Shown: positions 41,468-51,214 of the stretch, one piece after another
How the letters are laid out: each line of letters opens with the position of its first letter
Position numbering within the stretch: the first letter of the stretch is position 1
Source: Marmoricola sp. URHB0036
GTDB taxonomy: Bacteria; Actinomycetota; Actinomycetes; Propionibacteriales; Nocardioidaceae
Assembly: GCF_000426045.1 (NCBI RefSeq)
Contig: NZ_AUEP01000004.1
Location: forward strand, 372,001-436,000
Direction: 5' to 3'
Length of the DNA stretch: 64,000 nt
The notes under the pieces: model-generated
What the model was told of the DNA's origin: nothing
Database searches by the model: none
The model's input: the letters and a program-made list of their open reading frames with translations, nothing else
Program-made: the position numbers and the translations under genes

Positions 41468-43837
41468 ATGGTGGCGACGCGCGGCCCGGCGTGTGATTCG
41501 ACGCGAGGGCATCCTCGGGTCCACGATGCACCCGTGCCAGATCGCCGCCACCTGCCCCTCGACGTCAGCGGGCTCCCGGTCGAGCCGGTGCAGCCGCCGG
41601 CGGGCGCTCCCAACGTGGTCGTCGTCGTCATCGACGACATGGGCTTCGGCGCCCCCAGCCCGTACGGCGGACCGTGCAACCTCCCGACCGCCGAGCGACT
41701 GGCCGACAACGGCCTGCGCTACAGCCGGTTCCACGTCACGGCGCTCTGCTCGCCCACGCGACAGGCGTTGATGACCGGGCGCAACCACCACTCCGTGGGC
41801 ATGGGCGTCACCACGGAGATGGCCACCAGCCACCCCGGCTACACCGGCTTCCGGCCGGCCAGCGCCGCCACCCTCGCGCAGATCCTGCGCGGTAACGGCT
41901 GGAGCACGGCGGCGTTCGGCAAGTGGCACCAGACCCCGTCGGTGGAGGTGACCGCGTCGGGCCCGTTCACCCGCTGGCCGACCGGAGAGGGCTTCGACAC
42001 CTTCTACGGCTTCATGGGTGCCGAGATGAACCACTGGTACCCGCAGCTGTACTCCGGCACCACTCCCGTCGAGCCCGACCGGCTGCCCGAGGAGGGCTAC
42101 CACCTGACCGAGGACCTGGTCGAGCACGCCGTCGACTGGGTGCGCACGCAGCAGTCGCTGACACCGGAGCGACCGTTCTTCACCTACCTCGCGCTCGGCG
42201 CCACCCACGCGCCGTTCCACGTGGCGGAGGAGTGGATCCAGCGCTACGAGGGCAGCTTCGACCAGGGCTGGGACGTCATGCGCGAGGAGATCCTCGAGCG
42301 CCAGAAGCGGCTCGGCATCGTCGCGCCCGACACCGAGCTGGCGCCGTGGGCCGACGGCGTGCCGCACTGGGACGAGCTCGACGACGCGGCCAAGCGGGTG
42401 GCGATCCGGCTGATGGAGACCTATGCCGGCTTCGCCGAGCACGCCGACCAGCAGGTCGGTCACCTGGTCGACGCGCTCGACGAGCTCGAGGTGCTCGACA
42501 ACACGCTGTTCGTCTACCTGCTCGGCGACAACGGCGCCTCGGGCGAGGGCGGTCCCGAGGGCACCATCCGGGAGCACCTGGTCGGGCACGGCATCGCCGA
42601 CGACGTCACCGACATGGACGCGCGGATCGACGAGATCGGTGGCCCGACGACGTACGCCATGTACCCGGTGGGCTGGGCGCTGGCCATGAACACGCCGTAC
42701 CAGTGGACGAAGCAGGTCGCCTCGCACTTCGGCGGCACCCGCGACGGCCTGGTGGTGCACTGGCCGTCCGGCATCACCGCGCGCGGGGAGGTGCGCCACC
42801 AGTTCCACCACGTCATCGACGTGCTGCCGACGGTGCTCGATGCCGCCGGCCTGCCGTTGCCCGAGACCGTCGAGGGGGTGCCCCAGCAGCGGATGGAGGG
42901 CACCTCGATGCGTTACAGCTTCGACGACCCGGCGGCCGCGGACCGTCGCCGGACGCAGTACTTCGAGATGGTCGGCAACCGCGGCATCTACCACGAGGGC
43001 TGGACAGCCGTCACCCGTCACGGCGTCCCGTGGAAGATGACCGAGGAGCCGCGGCCGTTCGACCACGACACCTGGGAGCTCTACGACGTCGGCGCCGACT
43101 GGTCGCAGTCCCGCGACCTCGCCGCCGACGACCCCGAGCGGCTGGCCCGGCTGCAGGCGCTCTTCGACGAGGAGGCGACCAAGCACCAGGTCTTCCCCCT
43201 CGACGACCGGGTCACCGAGCGCGAGAACCCCGAGCTCGCCGGTCGCTACGACCTGCACCACGGCCGCACCCGGATGGTCCTCGGTCGGCACACCGGCCGG
43301 CTGTCCGAGGAGGCCGCGCCCAACGTCAAGAACCGCTCGCACCGCATCGCGGTCCAGCTCGACATCCCGGCCGACCACCCGCCGCAGTCGACAAACGGCG
43401 TGCTCGTCGCGCAGGGCGGGCGCTTCGGCGGCTGGTCCTTGTACGTCGTCGCCGGTCGACCCCACTACGCCTACAACCGCTACGGCAAGGACCTCACGGT
43501 GGTGCGCGCCGGCTCGGTGCTGTGGCCCGGTGAGCACGAGGTGGTGCTGGACTTTGCGTACGACGGCGGCCCGCCCGGCAGCGGCGGTCGGGCCAGCATC
43601 CTGATCGACGGGACCCTGGTCGGCCGTGAGCGGATCGAGGAGACCACGGCGTACTACTTCGCCTTCGACGAGTCGTTCAACGTCGGCATCGACCGGGGCA
43701 GTCCGGTGGTGGACGACTACCCGCCCCTGCGCAACGCGTTCACCGGCGACATCCGCAGCGTGGTGGTCGACCTCGACGAGGGCACGGTGCTCGACGACGA
43801 GGCCAACGCCATGCTGGCCAGCCGGGCAGCCGACTAG
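41468..43837 (+). CDS. type I (formylglycine) arylsulfatase-like enzyme
   Basis: The 789-residue protein has the metal-binding aspartates in VVVVIDDMGFG (Asp56, Asp57) and the formylglycine signature TALCSPTRQALMTGR, where Cys94 of C-x-P-x-R would be oxidised to formylglycine. HHSVGMG, FGKWHQTP and the late LLGDNGASGEGG follow. A beta-sandwich C-terminal part extends beyond the usual sulfatase length. It hydrolyses a sulfate ester to release sulfate. No signal peptide is evident, so it probably works in the cytoplasm after substrate import. The ATG at 41468 abuts the rarD stop; a GTG at 41534 gives a start closer to that of relatives. The gene for the activating enzyme lies at 53522-54433, at the end of the neighbouring catabolic operon. 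Confidence 0.92.
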   Translation: MVATRGPACDSTRGHPRVHDAPVPDRRHLPLDVSGLPVEPVQPPAGAPNVVVVVIDDMGFGAPSPYGGPCNLPTAERLADNGLRYSRFHVTALCSPTRQALMTGRNHHSVGMGVTTEMATSHPGYTGFRPASAATLAQILRGNGWSTAAFGKWHQTPSVEVTASGPFTRWPTGEGFDTFYGFMGAEMNHWYPQLYSGTTPVEPDRLPEEGYHLTEDLVEHAVDWVRTQQSLTPERPFFTYLALGATHAPFHVAEEWIQRYEGSFDQGWDVMREEILERQKRLGIVAPDTELAPWADGVPHWDELDDAAKRVAIRLMETYAGFAEHADQQVGHLVDALDELEVLDNTLFVYLLGDNGASGEGGPEGTIREHLVGHGIADDVTDMDARIDEIGGPTTYAMYPVGWALAMNTPYQWTKQVASHFGGTRDGLVVHWPSGITARGEVRHQFHHVIDVLPTVLDAAGLPLPETVEGVPQQRMEGTSMRYSFDDPAAADRRRTQYFEMVGNRGIYHEGWTAVTRHGVPWKMTEEPRPFDHDTWELYDVGADWSQSRDLAADDPERLARLQALFDEEATKHQVFPLDDRVTERENPELAGRYDLHHGRTRMVLGRHTGRLSEEAAPNVKNRSHRIAVQLDIPADHPPQSTNGVLVAQGGRFGGWSLYVVAGRPHYAYNRYGKDLTVVRAGSVLWPGEHEVVLDFAYDGGPPGSGGRASILIDGTLVGRERIEETTAYYFAFDESFNVGIDRGSPVVDDYPPLRNAFTGDIRSVVVDLDEGTVLDDEANAMLASRAAD

Positions 43838-43856
43838 GTCGGGTCAGCGTTCGGCG

Positions 43857-44669
43857 TCAGCGAGGAGCCATCTTGGCCGCGGCCTCGATGGTGATCGCGC
43901 CCAGGGCCGGGAAGCGCTCGGGGACGACCCGTGGCGGCGGACCCCAGATGCTCAGCACGGCGAGCAGGCGGCCGGTGCGGTCGAGCACCGGGGCCGAGAC
44001 GCCCCACGCCGAGACGTCGAACTCGCCGTGACAGGTGGCATAGCCACGCTCGCGCGTGCGATCGAGGTCCTCCTGGAGGGCGACCCGGTCGGTGATCGTC
44101 GTGTCGGTGTAGCGCTCGAGCTTCCTCGGCATCAGCCGGGCCAGCTCCTCCTCGGTCGACCAGGCGAGCACGACCTTGCCGGTCGAGGTCGCGTGCAGGC
44201 TGACCGGCTGTCCGGACCAGCTGGCCGAGACGATCGCGGTCGGGGCCACCTCGTCGACGTAGGTCAGCGACCCGTGGCGCAGCACCGCCAGCGCGGCGGT
44301 CTCCCCGACCTGGAGGGCCACGCTCTCGAGCACCTCGTGCACGTCGCGCAGGACGACGTCGGACCCGGCCGACCTCGCCATGTCGACCAGTCCGGGTCCG
44401 AGGCTCCAGCGTCCGGAGGCCCGGTCGCTGACCACCAGGCCGTGGGTCTCCAGCGTGGAGAGCAGCCGCCACGCGGTGGCCCGGTTGATCCCGCACCGCT
44501 CGCTCAGGGCCACGGTTGCGGCGCCGCCGGACCCCGCGTCTGCCACGGCCCGCAGCAGCGAAACCGCTCTGTCTACCGACTGGACCCGGGAGGAGGACAG
44601 GGGGGCGCGCGACTTGTCTGGACCAGCTGGCCCTCCCGTCGGCTTCTTGGCCGACACGCGTGCCCTCAC
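43857..44669 (-). CDS. IclR family transcriptional regulator
   Basis: The 270-residue protein has an IclR helix-turn-helix domain (VQSVDRAVSLLRAVADAGSGGAATVALSERCGINRATAWRLLSTLETHGLV) and an effector domain (DVHEVLESVALQVGETAALAVL ... HATSTGKVVLAWSTEEELARL ... RERGYATCHGEFDVSAWGVSAPVLDRTG). It lies between the sulfatase gene (convergent, 19 bp) and the catabolic operon (divergent, 64 bp), so it most likely controls the operon in response to its substrate. The GTG at 44669 has GGAG 7 nt upstream. Confidence 0.92.
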   Translation of the reverse strand: MRARVSAKKPTGGPAGPDKSRAPLSSSRVQSVDRAVSLLRAVADAGSGGAATVALSERCGINRATAWRLLSTLETHGLVVSDRASGRWSLGPGLVDMARSAGSDVVLRDVHEVLESVALQVGETAALAVLRHGSLTYVDEVAPTAIVSASWSGQPVSLHATSTGKVVLAWSTEEELARLMPRKLERYTDTTITDRVALQEDLDRTRERGYATCHGEFDVSAWGVSAPVLDRTGRLLAVLSIWGPPPRVVPERFPALGAITIEAAAKMAPR

Positions 44670-44733
44670 GAGCTCACTCCTTGACGTGGCCGGTGGGCCA
44701 CTTTAGGTTCGCATCATAGACGGAGGTGTTCGG

Positions 44734-46320
44734 ATGACGAACGACAACGGTTCCACCCCCGAAGGCGCACGGTTCTCGCGCCGTCAGGTCTTCCAGTACT
44801 CCGGCATCGCCGCGGCTGCGGTCGGTGGAGCCTCGCTCCTCGACGCCTGCGGCTCCGACTCCGGCGGCGGAGGTGGTGGCGGAGGCACCGGCGGCATCCT
44901 CGTCCACGGGGCGACCGGTGGTAGCGCCAAGGACACCCTCGACGCCCACCGCCCGGTGCAGAACGCCGACATCGCGCGCTGCTTCCAGCTCTACGAGCCG
45001 CTGCTCTACTGGGACCACAACTACGAGGTGCAGTCCGCCGTCGCCGAGTCGGTGACGCCGTCCGCCGACGCCAAGACCTGGACGATCAAGCTGCGCCAGG
45101 GCGTCACCTTCCACAACGGCAAGGACGTCACCCCCGAGGACGTGCTGTTCACCCTCCAGCGGGTGGCCGGCAAGGAGCCGACCTCGGCCGGCGTTGCGCT
45201 CGCGCCGATCATCGACTTCGACGGCACCAAGAAGGTCGACGCCTCGACGGTCGTCATCAAGCTCAAGACGCCGTACGCCGTGCTCCAGTACCTCCTGGCG
45301 GAGTACACCCTCGGTGTCGTTCCCGCCGACTACGACCCGGCCAAGCCGGTCGGCACCGGCCCGTTCAAGTACAAGTCGTTCAGCCCCGGCAAGAACAGCG
45401 TCTTCGTGCGCTACGACGACTACTGGGGCGACAAGGCCAAGGTCGACGAGGTGCACATCCAGGACTTCGCCGACCCGAGCGCCCAGGTCAACGCGCTCCA
45501 GGCCGGTCAGGTGCAGACGATCGACAACCTGCCCTACAACCTGATCAACACCGTCAAGGGACAGGCCGGCCAGATCATCGAGGCCGAGTCCGGCGCCTGG
45601 GTGCCGTTCACCATGCGGGTCGACTCGGCTCCGTTCACCGATGTCCGCGTCCGCCAGGCCATGCGGCTGATCTGCGACCGCCAGCAGATGATCGACAACG
45701 CGCTGAGCGGCAAGGGCCGGGTCGGCAACGACATGTACGCCCCGTTCGACCCGGCCTACGCCAAGGACCTGCCCCAGCGTGAGCAGGACATCGACCAGGC
45801 CAAGTCGCTGCTCAAGGCGGCTGGCCAGGAGGGCCTCCAGGTCCAGCTGTTCACCGGCGACGACATCGGCTCGGTGGCTCCGGCCAGCGCCGCGCTGTTC
45901 GTGGAGCAGGCCAAGAAGGCCGGCGTCGACGTCAAGGTGGTCAAGAAGAACCCCTTCTACGGTGACGACTACCTCTCCTACCCGTTCGGCCAGGACTTCT
46001 GGAACACCCGCAACTACCTCCCGCAGGCCGCGGTGGGTGTGCTCAAGGGCGGCACCTACAACGAGACCCACTGGGACAAGGCGCCGGAGTACCCGAAGTA
46101 CGCCCAGCTGGTCGCCTCGGCCGCAGCCGAGGTCGACGAGACCAAGCGCAACTCCATCCTCCAGGACGCCCAGAAGATCGAGTACGACAGCGGCGGCTAC
46201 ATCATCTGGGGCTTCCGCACCCAGGTCGACGCCGTCTCGCAGAAGGTCCAGGGACTCAAGCCCAGCAAGTTCCAGCCGCTGGGCAACTACGACTTCAAGA
46301 CGATCTCGATCTCGAGCTGA
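44734..46320 (+). CDS. ABC solute-binding lipoprotein (SBP_bac_5) of the carnitine-type operon
   Basis: The 528-residue protein carries a Tat-like N-terminus (FSRRQVFQYSGIAAAAVGGASLL) with a lipobox LLDAC and a Gly-rich linker. The SBP_bac_5 fold is seen in TWTIKLRQGVTFHNGKDVTPEDVLFTLQRV, YDPAKPVGTGPFKYKSFSPGKNSVFVRYDDYWG and DVRVRQAMRLICDRQQMID. It would bind the compound degraded by the enzymes of the operon. The ATG follows GGAGGTGTTCGG. It is the first gene; the permease follows after 5 bp. Confidence 0.93.
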   Translation: MTNDNGSTPEGARFSRRQVFQYSGIAAAAVGGASLLDACGSDSGGGGGGGGTGGILVHGATGGSAKDTLDAHRPVQNADIARCFQLYEPLLYWDHNYEVQSAVAESVTPSADAKTWTIKLRQGVTFHNGKDVTPEDVLFTLQRVAGKEPTSAGVALAPIIDFDGTKKVDASTVVIKLKTPYAVLQYLLAEYTLGVVPADYDPAKPVGTGPFKYKSFSPGKNSVFVRYDDYWGDKAKVDEVHIQDFADPSAQVNALQAGQVQTIDNLPYNLINTVKGQAGQIIEAESGAWVPFTMRVDSAPFTDVRVRQAMRLICDRQQMIDNALSGKGRVGNDMYAPFDPAYAKDLPQREQDIDQAKSLLKAAGQEGLQVQLFTGDDIGSVAPASAALFVEQAKKAGVDVKVVKKNPFYGDDYLSYPFGQDFWNTRNYLPQAAVGVLKGGTYNETHWDKAPEYPKYAQLVASAAAEVDETKRNSILQDAQKIEYDSGGYIIWGFRTQVDAVSQKVQGLKPSKFQPLGNYDFKTISISS

Positions 46321-46325
46321 CCTCG

Positions 46326-47363
46326 ATGTCCGTCGACGTCGCGCCCGTAGAGCACGCCTTCGAGGAAGTCGCGCCACCGAAGGGGCGACACGGCGCGGCA
46401 GCGTGGGTGTCGTGGATCGCCCGGCGCCTCGGGCTGGCCGTGCTCACGCTGTGGCTGGTCTCGATCCTGGTCTTCGTCGCCACCACGGCGCTCGGTGACC
46501 CGGTCCGCGCCATCCTCGGCAAGGACTACAACTCCGACAAGGCCCGCGTCGCGCAGCTGACCGCGCAGCTCAACCTCGACGAGTCACTGGTCACCCGCTA
46601 CTTCCACTGGCTCGGCAACTTCCTGACCGGCGACTTCGGCACCTCGATCGCCAACCAGCAGCCGGTGGCCGGCCAGATCGGCGACAACGTGGTCAACACG
46701 CTGGTGCTGGTGGCCATTTCCGCGATCGTGATGATCCCGGTGGCGTTCGGCATCGCGATGATCTCGACCAACTACCGCCGCCGCCGGCCCGACACGGTCA
46801 TCCAGACCATCCTGCTGATGCTCGCGGCGCTCCCCGAGTTCGTCGTCGGCATCCTGCTGGTGGCCATCTTCTCCACCACGGTCTTCCACTGGCTGCCGGC
46901 GGTGACGATCAGCGGGCCCGGCCAGCACCCGTGGAACGAGCCCAAGACGATGATCCTGCCGGTGGCCACGCTCGTGCTGGCCGTGGCTCCCTACGTCTCC
47001 CGCATCGTGCGGGCCAACCTGCTCGAGGTGCTCGACAGCGACTACGTCGAGCTGGCCCGCCTCAAGGGCATCCCCGAGCGCGTGGTGATGCGCAAGCACG
47101 CACTGCTCAACGCGATCGTCCCCGGCATCCAGGTGATCGCCCTCCAGCTGGCCTGGCTGGCCGGCGGCGTCGTGCTCGTCGAGAAGGTCTTCAACTATCC
47201 CGGCGTCGGCAACCAGCTCGTCGACTCGGTGCAGAACCACGACGTGCCGATGGTGCAGGCGCTGACCTTGATCATCGCCGGCGTCTACGTCGTGGTGAAC
47301 CTCGTCGCCGACCTGCTCTCGATCCTGCTCACCCCTCGCGCGAGGACGGCGATCTCCTCATGA
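46326..47363 (+). CDS. ABC transporter permease, DppB type (carnitine-type operon)
   Basis: The 345-residue protein has a hydrophilic N-terminus, a first helix (RLGLAVLTLWLVSILVFVATTALGDP), the loop LDESLVTRYFHWLGNFLTGDFGTSIANQQPV typical of DppB, and the EAA loop EVLDSDYVELARLKGIPERVVMRKHALLNAIVPG. Its stop overlaps the ATG of the second permease. It forms half of the import channel for the substrate bound by the preceding protein. Confidence 0.93.
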   Translation: MSVDVAPVEHAFEEVAPPKGRHGAAAWVSWIARRLGLAVLTLWLVSILVFVATTALGDPVRAILGKDYNSDKARVAQLTAQLNLDESLVTRYFHWLGNFLTGDFGTSIANQQPVAGQIGDNVVNTLVLVAISAIVMIPVAFGIAMISTNYRRRRPDTVIQTILLMLAALPEFVVGILLVAIFSTTVFHWLPAVTISGPGQHPWNEPKTMILPVATLVLAVAPYVSRIVRANLLEVLDSDYVELARLKGIPERVVMRKHALLNAIVPGIQVIALQLAWLAGGVVLVEKVFNYPGVGNQLVDSVQNHDVPMVQALTLIIAGVYVVVNLVADLLSILLTPRARTAISS

Positions 47364-48232
47364 GCGCTACCGCAGACCGGGCCACCCCGGCACCGACTCC
47401 GGCCCCGGCCGAGCGCTCGACGTTCCAGAAGATGCTGCGCCAGAAGCGGTTCGTCTTCGGTGGGATCATCACGCTCGCGGTGGCGCTCTTCGCCCTGTTC
47501 GGGCCACTGTTCGCGCCGTACGGCGAGAACGAGGTGGTGGGTCCGCCGTACAGCTCACAAGGCGTCTTCGGCACCGACTACCTCGGTCAGGACGTCCTCT
47601 CCCGGCTGATGTACGGCGGCACCGAGGTCCTCATCATCGCCCTCCTCGCCACGGTCCTCAGCACCGTCTTCGGCACCCTCATCGGTGTCATCGCGGCGTA
47701 CGGCGGCGGCTGGTGGGACGAGGTCATCATGCGCCTCAACGACGTGCTGCTCTCCTTCCCGCAGATCCTGCTGGCCCTGGTCGTGCTGACCTCCATCGCC
47801 CAGCCCAAGGCATGGATGCTGGTCGTCCTCGTCGGCCTCTCCAACGCTCCCCGCACCGCCCGGATCGCTCGCGGCGTGGCGCTCGGGCTGGTCTCCCGCG
47901 ACTTCGTGCACGCCGCCGAGGCACTCGGCGAGAAGCGCTCGCGGGTGATCGTGGCCGAGGTGCTGCCCAACATGAACGCTCCCCTGCTCGCCGAGGCCGG
48001 CCTGCGGCTGACGTTCTCCATCGGCCTGGTCGCCGCCATCGGGTTCCTCGGCATCACCACCGACCCGAGCGCTGCCAACTGGGGACAGATGATCAACGAG
48101 AACCGGCTGGGACTCGCCACCCAGGCGTGGGCCGTGCTGGCGCCCGTGTTCGTCATCGCCTTGTTCACCATCGGCACCAACCTGACGGCCGACGGCATCG
48201 CCCAGGTCAACCAGCGAGGAGGTGACGACTGA
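47360..48232 (+). CDS. ABC transporter permease, DppC type (carnitine-type operon)
   Basis: The 290-residue protein has a Pro/Ala-rich N-terminus, helix FVFGGIITLAVALFALFGPLFAPYG, the DppC hallmark GTDYLGQDVLSRLMYGGTEVL and the EAA loop FVHAAEALGEKRSRVIVAEVLPNM. It pairs with the DppB-type subunit. The ATG at 47360 overlaps the upstream stop (ATGA), and its own stop overlaps the ATPase ATG (TGATG). Confidence 0.94.
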   Translation: MSATADRATPAPTPAPAERSTFQKMLRQKRFVFGGIITLAVALFALFGPLFAPYGENEVVGPPYSSQGVFGTDYLGQDVLSRLMYGGTEVLIIALLATVLSTVFGTLIGVIAAYGGGWWDEVIMRLNDVLLSFPQILLALVVLTSIAQPKAWMLVVLVGLSNAPRTARIARGVALGLVSRDFVHAAEALGEKRSRVIVAEVLPNMNAPLLAEAGLRLTFSIGLVAAIGFLGITTDPSAANWGQMINENRLGLATQAWAVLAPVFVIALFTIGTNLTADGIAQVNQRGGDD

Positions 48233-50037
48233 TGAGCACAGCCGCCCAGGAACCCACAGCGACACGCACCACCAGCGGGATCGCCATCGAGGACCTCCGC
48301 ATCGGCCTGACCGCACGCCCCGGCGTCGACGTCGTCGACGACATCGACCTGGTGCTGCGTCCCGGCGAGGTGGTCGGCCTGGTCGGTGAGTCCGGCAGTG
48401 GCAAGACCACCGTCGGCACCGCCCTGCTCGGCTACACCCGGGCCGGCGCGGCCATCGAGCGCGGCAAGATCCTCTTCGAGGACAAGGACGTCCTGGGGCT
48501 CCCCTGGCAACAGGTGCGCCAGCTGCGCGGGGAGGAGATCGCCTACGTCCCGCAGGACCCCGCGTCGGCCCTCAACCCCGCCATCCGCATCGGGCGCCAG
48601 ATCGTGGAGCTGATGGAGCTGCGCGGCCTCGGCACCGACGAGAGCCGGCTCCAGGGTGCACGCGACGGGCTGGCCGAGGTGGGCCTGCCCAACGACGACG
48701 AGTTCCTGCGCCGCTACTCCCACCAGCTCTCGGGAGGGCAGGTGCAGCGCGTCGCACTCGCGATGGCCTTCCTGCCCAAGCCCAAGGTGCTCGTCCTCGA
48801 CGAGCCCACCACCGGCCTGGACGTCACCACCCAGGGCATGGTGCTGCAGACGATGGGCGAGCTGTGCCGTACCCACGGCGTCGCCGCCCTCTACGTCACC
48901 CACGACCTGGCCGTGATCGCCAACATCGCCGACCGGGTCGCCGTGATGTACGCCGGCCAGATCGCCGAGCTCGGTGATCGCGACACGATCTTCCAGAGCC
49001 CCACGCACCCCTACACGCGTGCGCTGCTCGACTCGATCCCCCACCTCAGCCAGGCACGCGCGCTGAGCGGCATCCCCGGGCGGACCCCCGCCCCCGGCGC
49101 TCGGCCGTCCGGCTGCCGCTTCAACGACCGCTGCGAGTACGCCATCGACGAGTGCCGCGCGGCCGTGCCCGAGCTCCACGACGTCACACCCGGGCACAGC
49201 GTGCGCTGCATCCGGGCCGGCGAGATCGGCACCTGGGACATCTCCCGCGGAACGGTTCCCGACACCGACCCCGACAAGAAGCGCGACATCATCCTCAGCC
49301 TCGAGGACCTCGGCGTCTTCTACGGCCACAAGCAGGTCGTCTTCGATGTCAACTTCGACCTGGGCAGGGCCGAGGTCGTTGCGCTGGTGGGTGAGTCGGG
49401 CTCGGGCAAGACCACCATCTCCCGCTGCGTCGGTGGCCTGCACAAGGAGTGGACCGGCACCATCGCGTTCGAGGGCAACCAGCTCGGCCACGGCTCGCGC
49501 AAGCGCAGCGTCGACGACCGCAAGCGGATCCAGTACATCTTCCAGAACCCCTACCTGTCGCTGAACCCACGGCTGACGATCGAGCAGATCGTGAAGCGGC
49601 CGATGGAGCTGTTCGGCATCGCCTCCGGCAAGGCCGCCACCGAGCGGGTGGTGGAGCTGCTCGACCAGGTCGCTCTCGGACCGGCGGTGCTGAAGTACCA
49701 GGCGAGTCGGCTCTCCGGCGGTGAGCGCCAGCGGGTGGCCATCGCCCGGGCGCTCGCGGCCGAGCCCGACGTACTCGTCTGCGACGAGATCACCTCGGCC
49801 CTCGACGTCTCCGTCCAGGGCTCGATCGTCGCCCTCCTGGAGTCGCTGCGGGTCTCCCGCGGCATCAGCATGCTCTTCGTCACCCACAACCTCGCGCTGG
49901 TGCGCTCCATCGCCGACCGGGTGCAGATCCTCAACACCGGCCGCGTCGTGGAGTCTGGCCCGGTCGTCCAGGTGATGGAGTCTCCGCAGGAGGAGTACAC
50001 CAAGCGTCTGCTGGCGAATAGTCCGCGAATCGATTGA
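48232..50037 (+). CDS. ABC transporter ATPase with two fused nucleotide-binding domains (carnitine-type operon)
   Basis: The 601-residue protein has two ATPase halves. The first has Walker A GESGSGKTT, signature LSGGQVQRVALAMA, Walker B VLVLDEPTTGLDV and a Cys-containing oligopeptide C-terminal extension (CRFNDRCEYAIDECRAA). The second has GESGSGKTTISR, LSGGERQRVAIARALA and VLVCDEITSALDVS. It drives both permeases. The gene overlaps its neighbours on both sides, which points to one polycistronic unit with the following hydrolase and catabolic enzymes. Confidence 0.94.
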   Translation: MSTAAQEPTATRTTSGIAIEDLRIGLTARPGVDVVDDIDLVLRPGEVVGLVGESGSGKTTVGTALLGYTRAGAAIERGKILFEDKDVLGLPWQQVRQLRGEEIAYVPQDPASALNPAIRIGRQIVELMELRGLGTDESRLQGARDGLAEVGLPNDDEFLRRYSHQLSGGQVQRVALAMAFLPKPKVLVLDEPTTGLDVTTQGMVLQTMGELCRTHGVAALYVTHDLAVIANIADRVAVMYAGQIAELGDRDTIFQSPTHPYTRALLDSIPHLSQARALSGIPGRTPAPGARPSGCRFNDRCEYAIDECRAAVPELHDVTPGHSVRCIRAGEIGTWDISRGTVPDTDPDKKRDIILSLEDLGVFYGHKQVVFDVNFDLGRAEVVALVGESGSGKTTISRCVGGLHKEWTGTIAFEGNQLGHGSRKRSVDDRKRIQYIFQNPYLSLNPRLTIEQIVKRPMELFGIASGKAATERVVELLDQVALGPAVLKYQASRLSGGERQRVAIARALAAEPDVLVCDEITSALDVSVQGSIVALLESLRVSRGISMLFVTHNLALVRSIADRVQILNTGRVVESGPVVQVMESPQEEYTKRLLANSPRID

Positions 50038-51194
50038 TGTCCCCCATCCAGGGGGACCTGGAGACCGGGCCGCAGCTCTCCAGGATGTCGTTCATCGACC
50101 CCCAGCACGACGCCGACCGGCAGCACGTCACGGTGCCCGCCACCCGGCCCCGGCCGCTCCCCCGCGAGCTGCGCCTGCTCCGCGCCGAGGTCCCCGGGGC
50201 CGGCCGCACCCGTGACCTCGGCCAGTGGGTGGTCGAGACCCACACCACCGCCCTGCTGGCGCTCGACGGTCCGCTGGGCCGGGGCACCGTCGTGCACGAG
50301 TGGTACGCCGACGGGGTCGACGCCGACTCGCTGCTGCTGGGCGCTTCGATGACCAAGTCGGTGCTGGCCCATCTCGTCGGCAACGCCATCGCCTCCGGAA
50401 GCCTGCGGCTCGAGGACCCTGTCGTCGAGCACGTGCCGGAGCTGGCCGGCACCGGGTACGCCGACTGCCTCGTCGAGCACCTGCTGACCATGACGACCGG
50501 CACCGACTGGGTCGAGGACCACCGCGACCCAGCGGGCCCGGCGACGCGGCTGATCTCCTGCTTCACCGGTGCGGGCGGCACCTCCCGCGACCTGTTGGCG
50601 GCGGTCGATCCACAGGACCCACCGGGCACGCGCTGGGAGTACAGCACCGCCGACTCCCAGGTCCTCGACTGGGTGCGCGAGCGGGCCACCGGCACCACCT
50701 ACACCGACGGGCTGGCCGAGCTGTGGCGCGTGCTGGGCTGTGTCCGGGACGCCGTCGTGGGAGTCGACGCGGCAGGAGTCGCGCTGGCCGGCGGCGGGCT
50801 GGCGGCGTGCGCGGAGGACTGGCTGCGGCTGGCGGCGCTGCAGCTCACCGGCACGGCGTACGACGCACGGGTGCTGGGGCCTGACTGGGTGACCCGCTCC
50901 TCGACCCCACCCGCACCCTGGATGCGACCCGGCCGGCTGCCCAGCTCGATCACCACCCACGCCGGGTTCGGCTTCCACTGGTGGCCGCTGACCGACGACG
51001 GCGTCCGGGTGACCTCCGACGGCAGCCGGGGTCAGTTCGGCTACGTCGACCGCGACCTCGAGGTCGCGGTGCTCAAGACCTCGCTCTGGCCGTACGACGA
51101 CTGGCTCGTCGACCGCCAGCAACGGGACCTGTCCTACCTGGGACTCCCCCTCGTCGCAGCCGCGGCGCGGGACCAATCCGGCAACGAAGCCTGA
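50037..51194 (+). CDS. serine hydrolase, class C beta-lactamase/esterase family
   Basis: The 385-residue protein has the active-site motif SMTK (S-x-x-K) about 105 residues in, followed by [33 protein letters not shown] and the second motif region [11 protein letters not shown], as in 6-aminohexanoate-dimer hydrolase and EstB-like esterases. No signal peptide is visible, so it probably acts on the imported compound in the cytoplasm. In an operon for carnitine breakdown it could remove an acyl ester or amide from the imported molecule; this is inference from position only. Its ATG overlaps the ATPase stop by one base. Confidence 0.86.
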   Translation: MSPIQGDLETGPQLSRMSFIDPQHDADRQHVTVPATRPRPLPRELRLLRAEVPGAGRTRDLGQWVVETHTTALLALDGPLGRGTVVHEWYADGVDADSLLLGASMTKSVLAHLVGNAIASGSLRLEDPVVEHVPELAGTGYADCLVEHLLTMTTGTDWVEDHRDPAGPATRLISCFTGAGGTSRDLLAAVDPQDPPGTRWEYSTADSQVLDWVRERATGTTYTDGLAELWRVLGCVRDAVVGVDAAGVALAGGGLAACAEDWLRLAALQLTGTAYDARVLGPDWVTRSSTPPAPWMRPGRLPSSITTHAGFGFHWWPLTDDGVRVTSDGSRGQFGYVDRDLEVAVLKTSLWPYDDWLVDRQQRDLSYLGLPLVAAAARDQSGNEA

Positions 51195-51214
51195 TCACCA
51201 CGGAGGTGGCCCTC

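Noticed and set aside
40529-43537. 1002-residue open frame on the minus strand across rarD and the sulfatase
   Set aside because: It runs opposite two well-supported genes, has low-complexity composition (His, Val, Gly, Arg, Asp) and no ribosome site.
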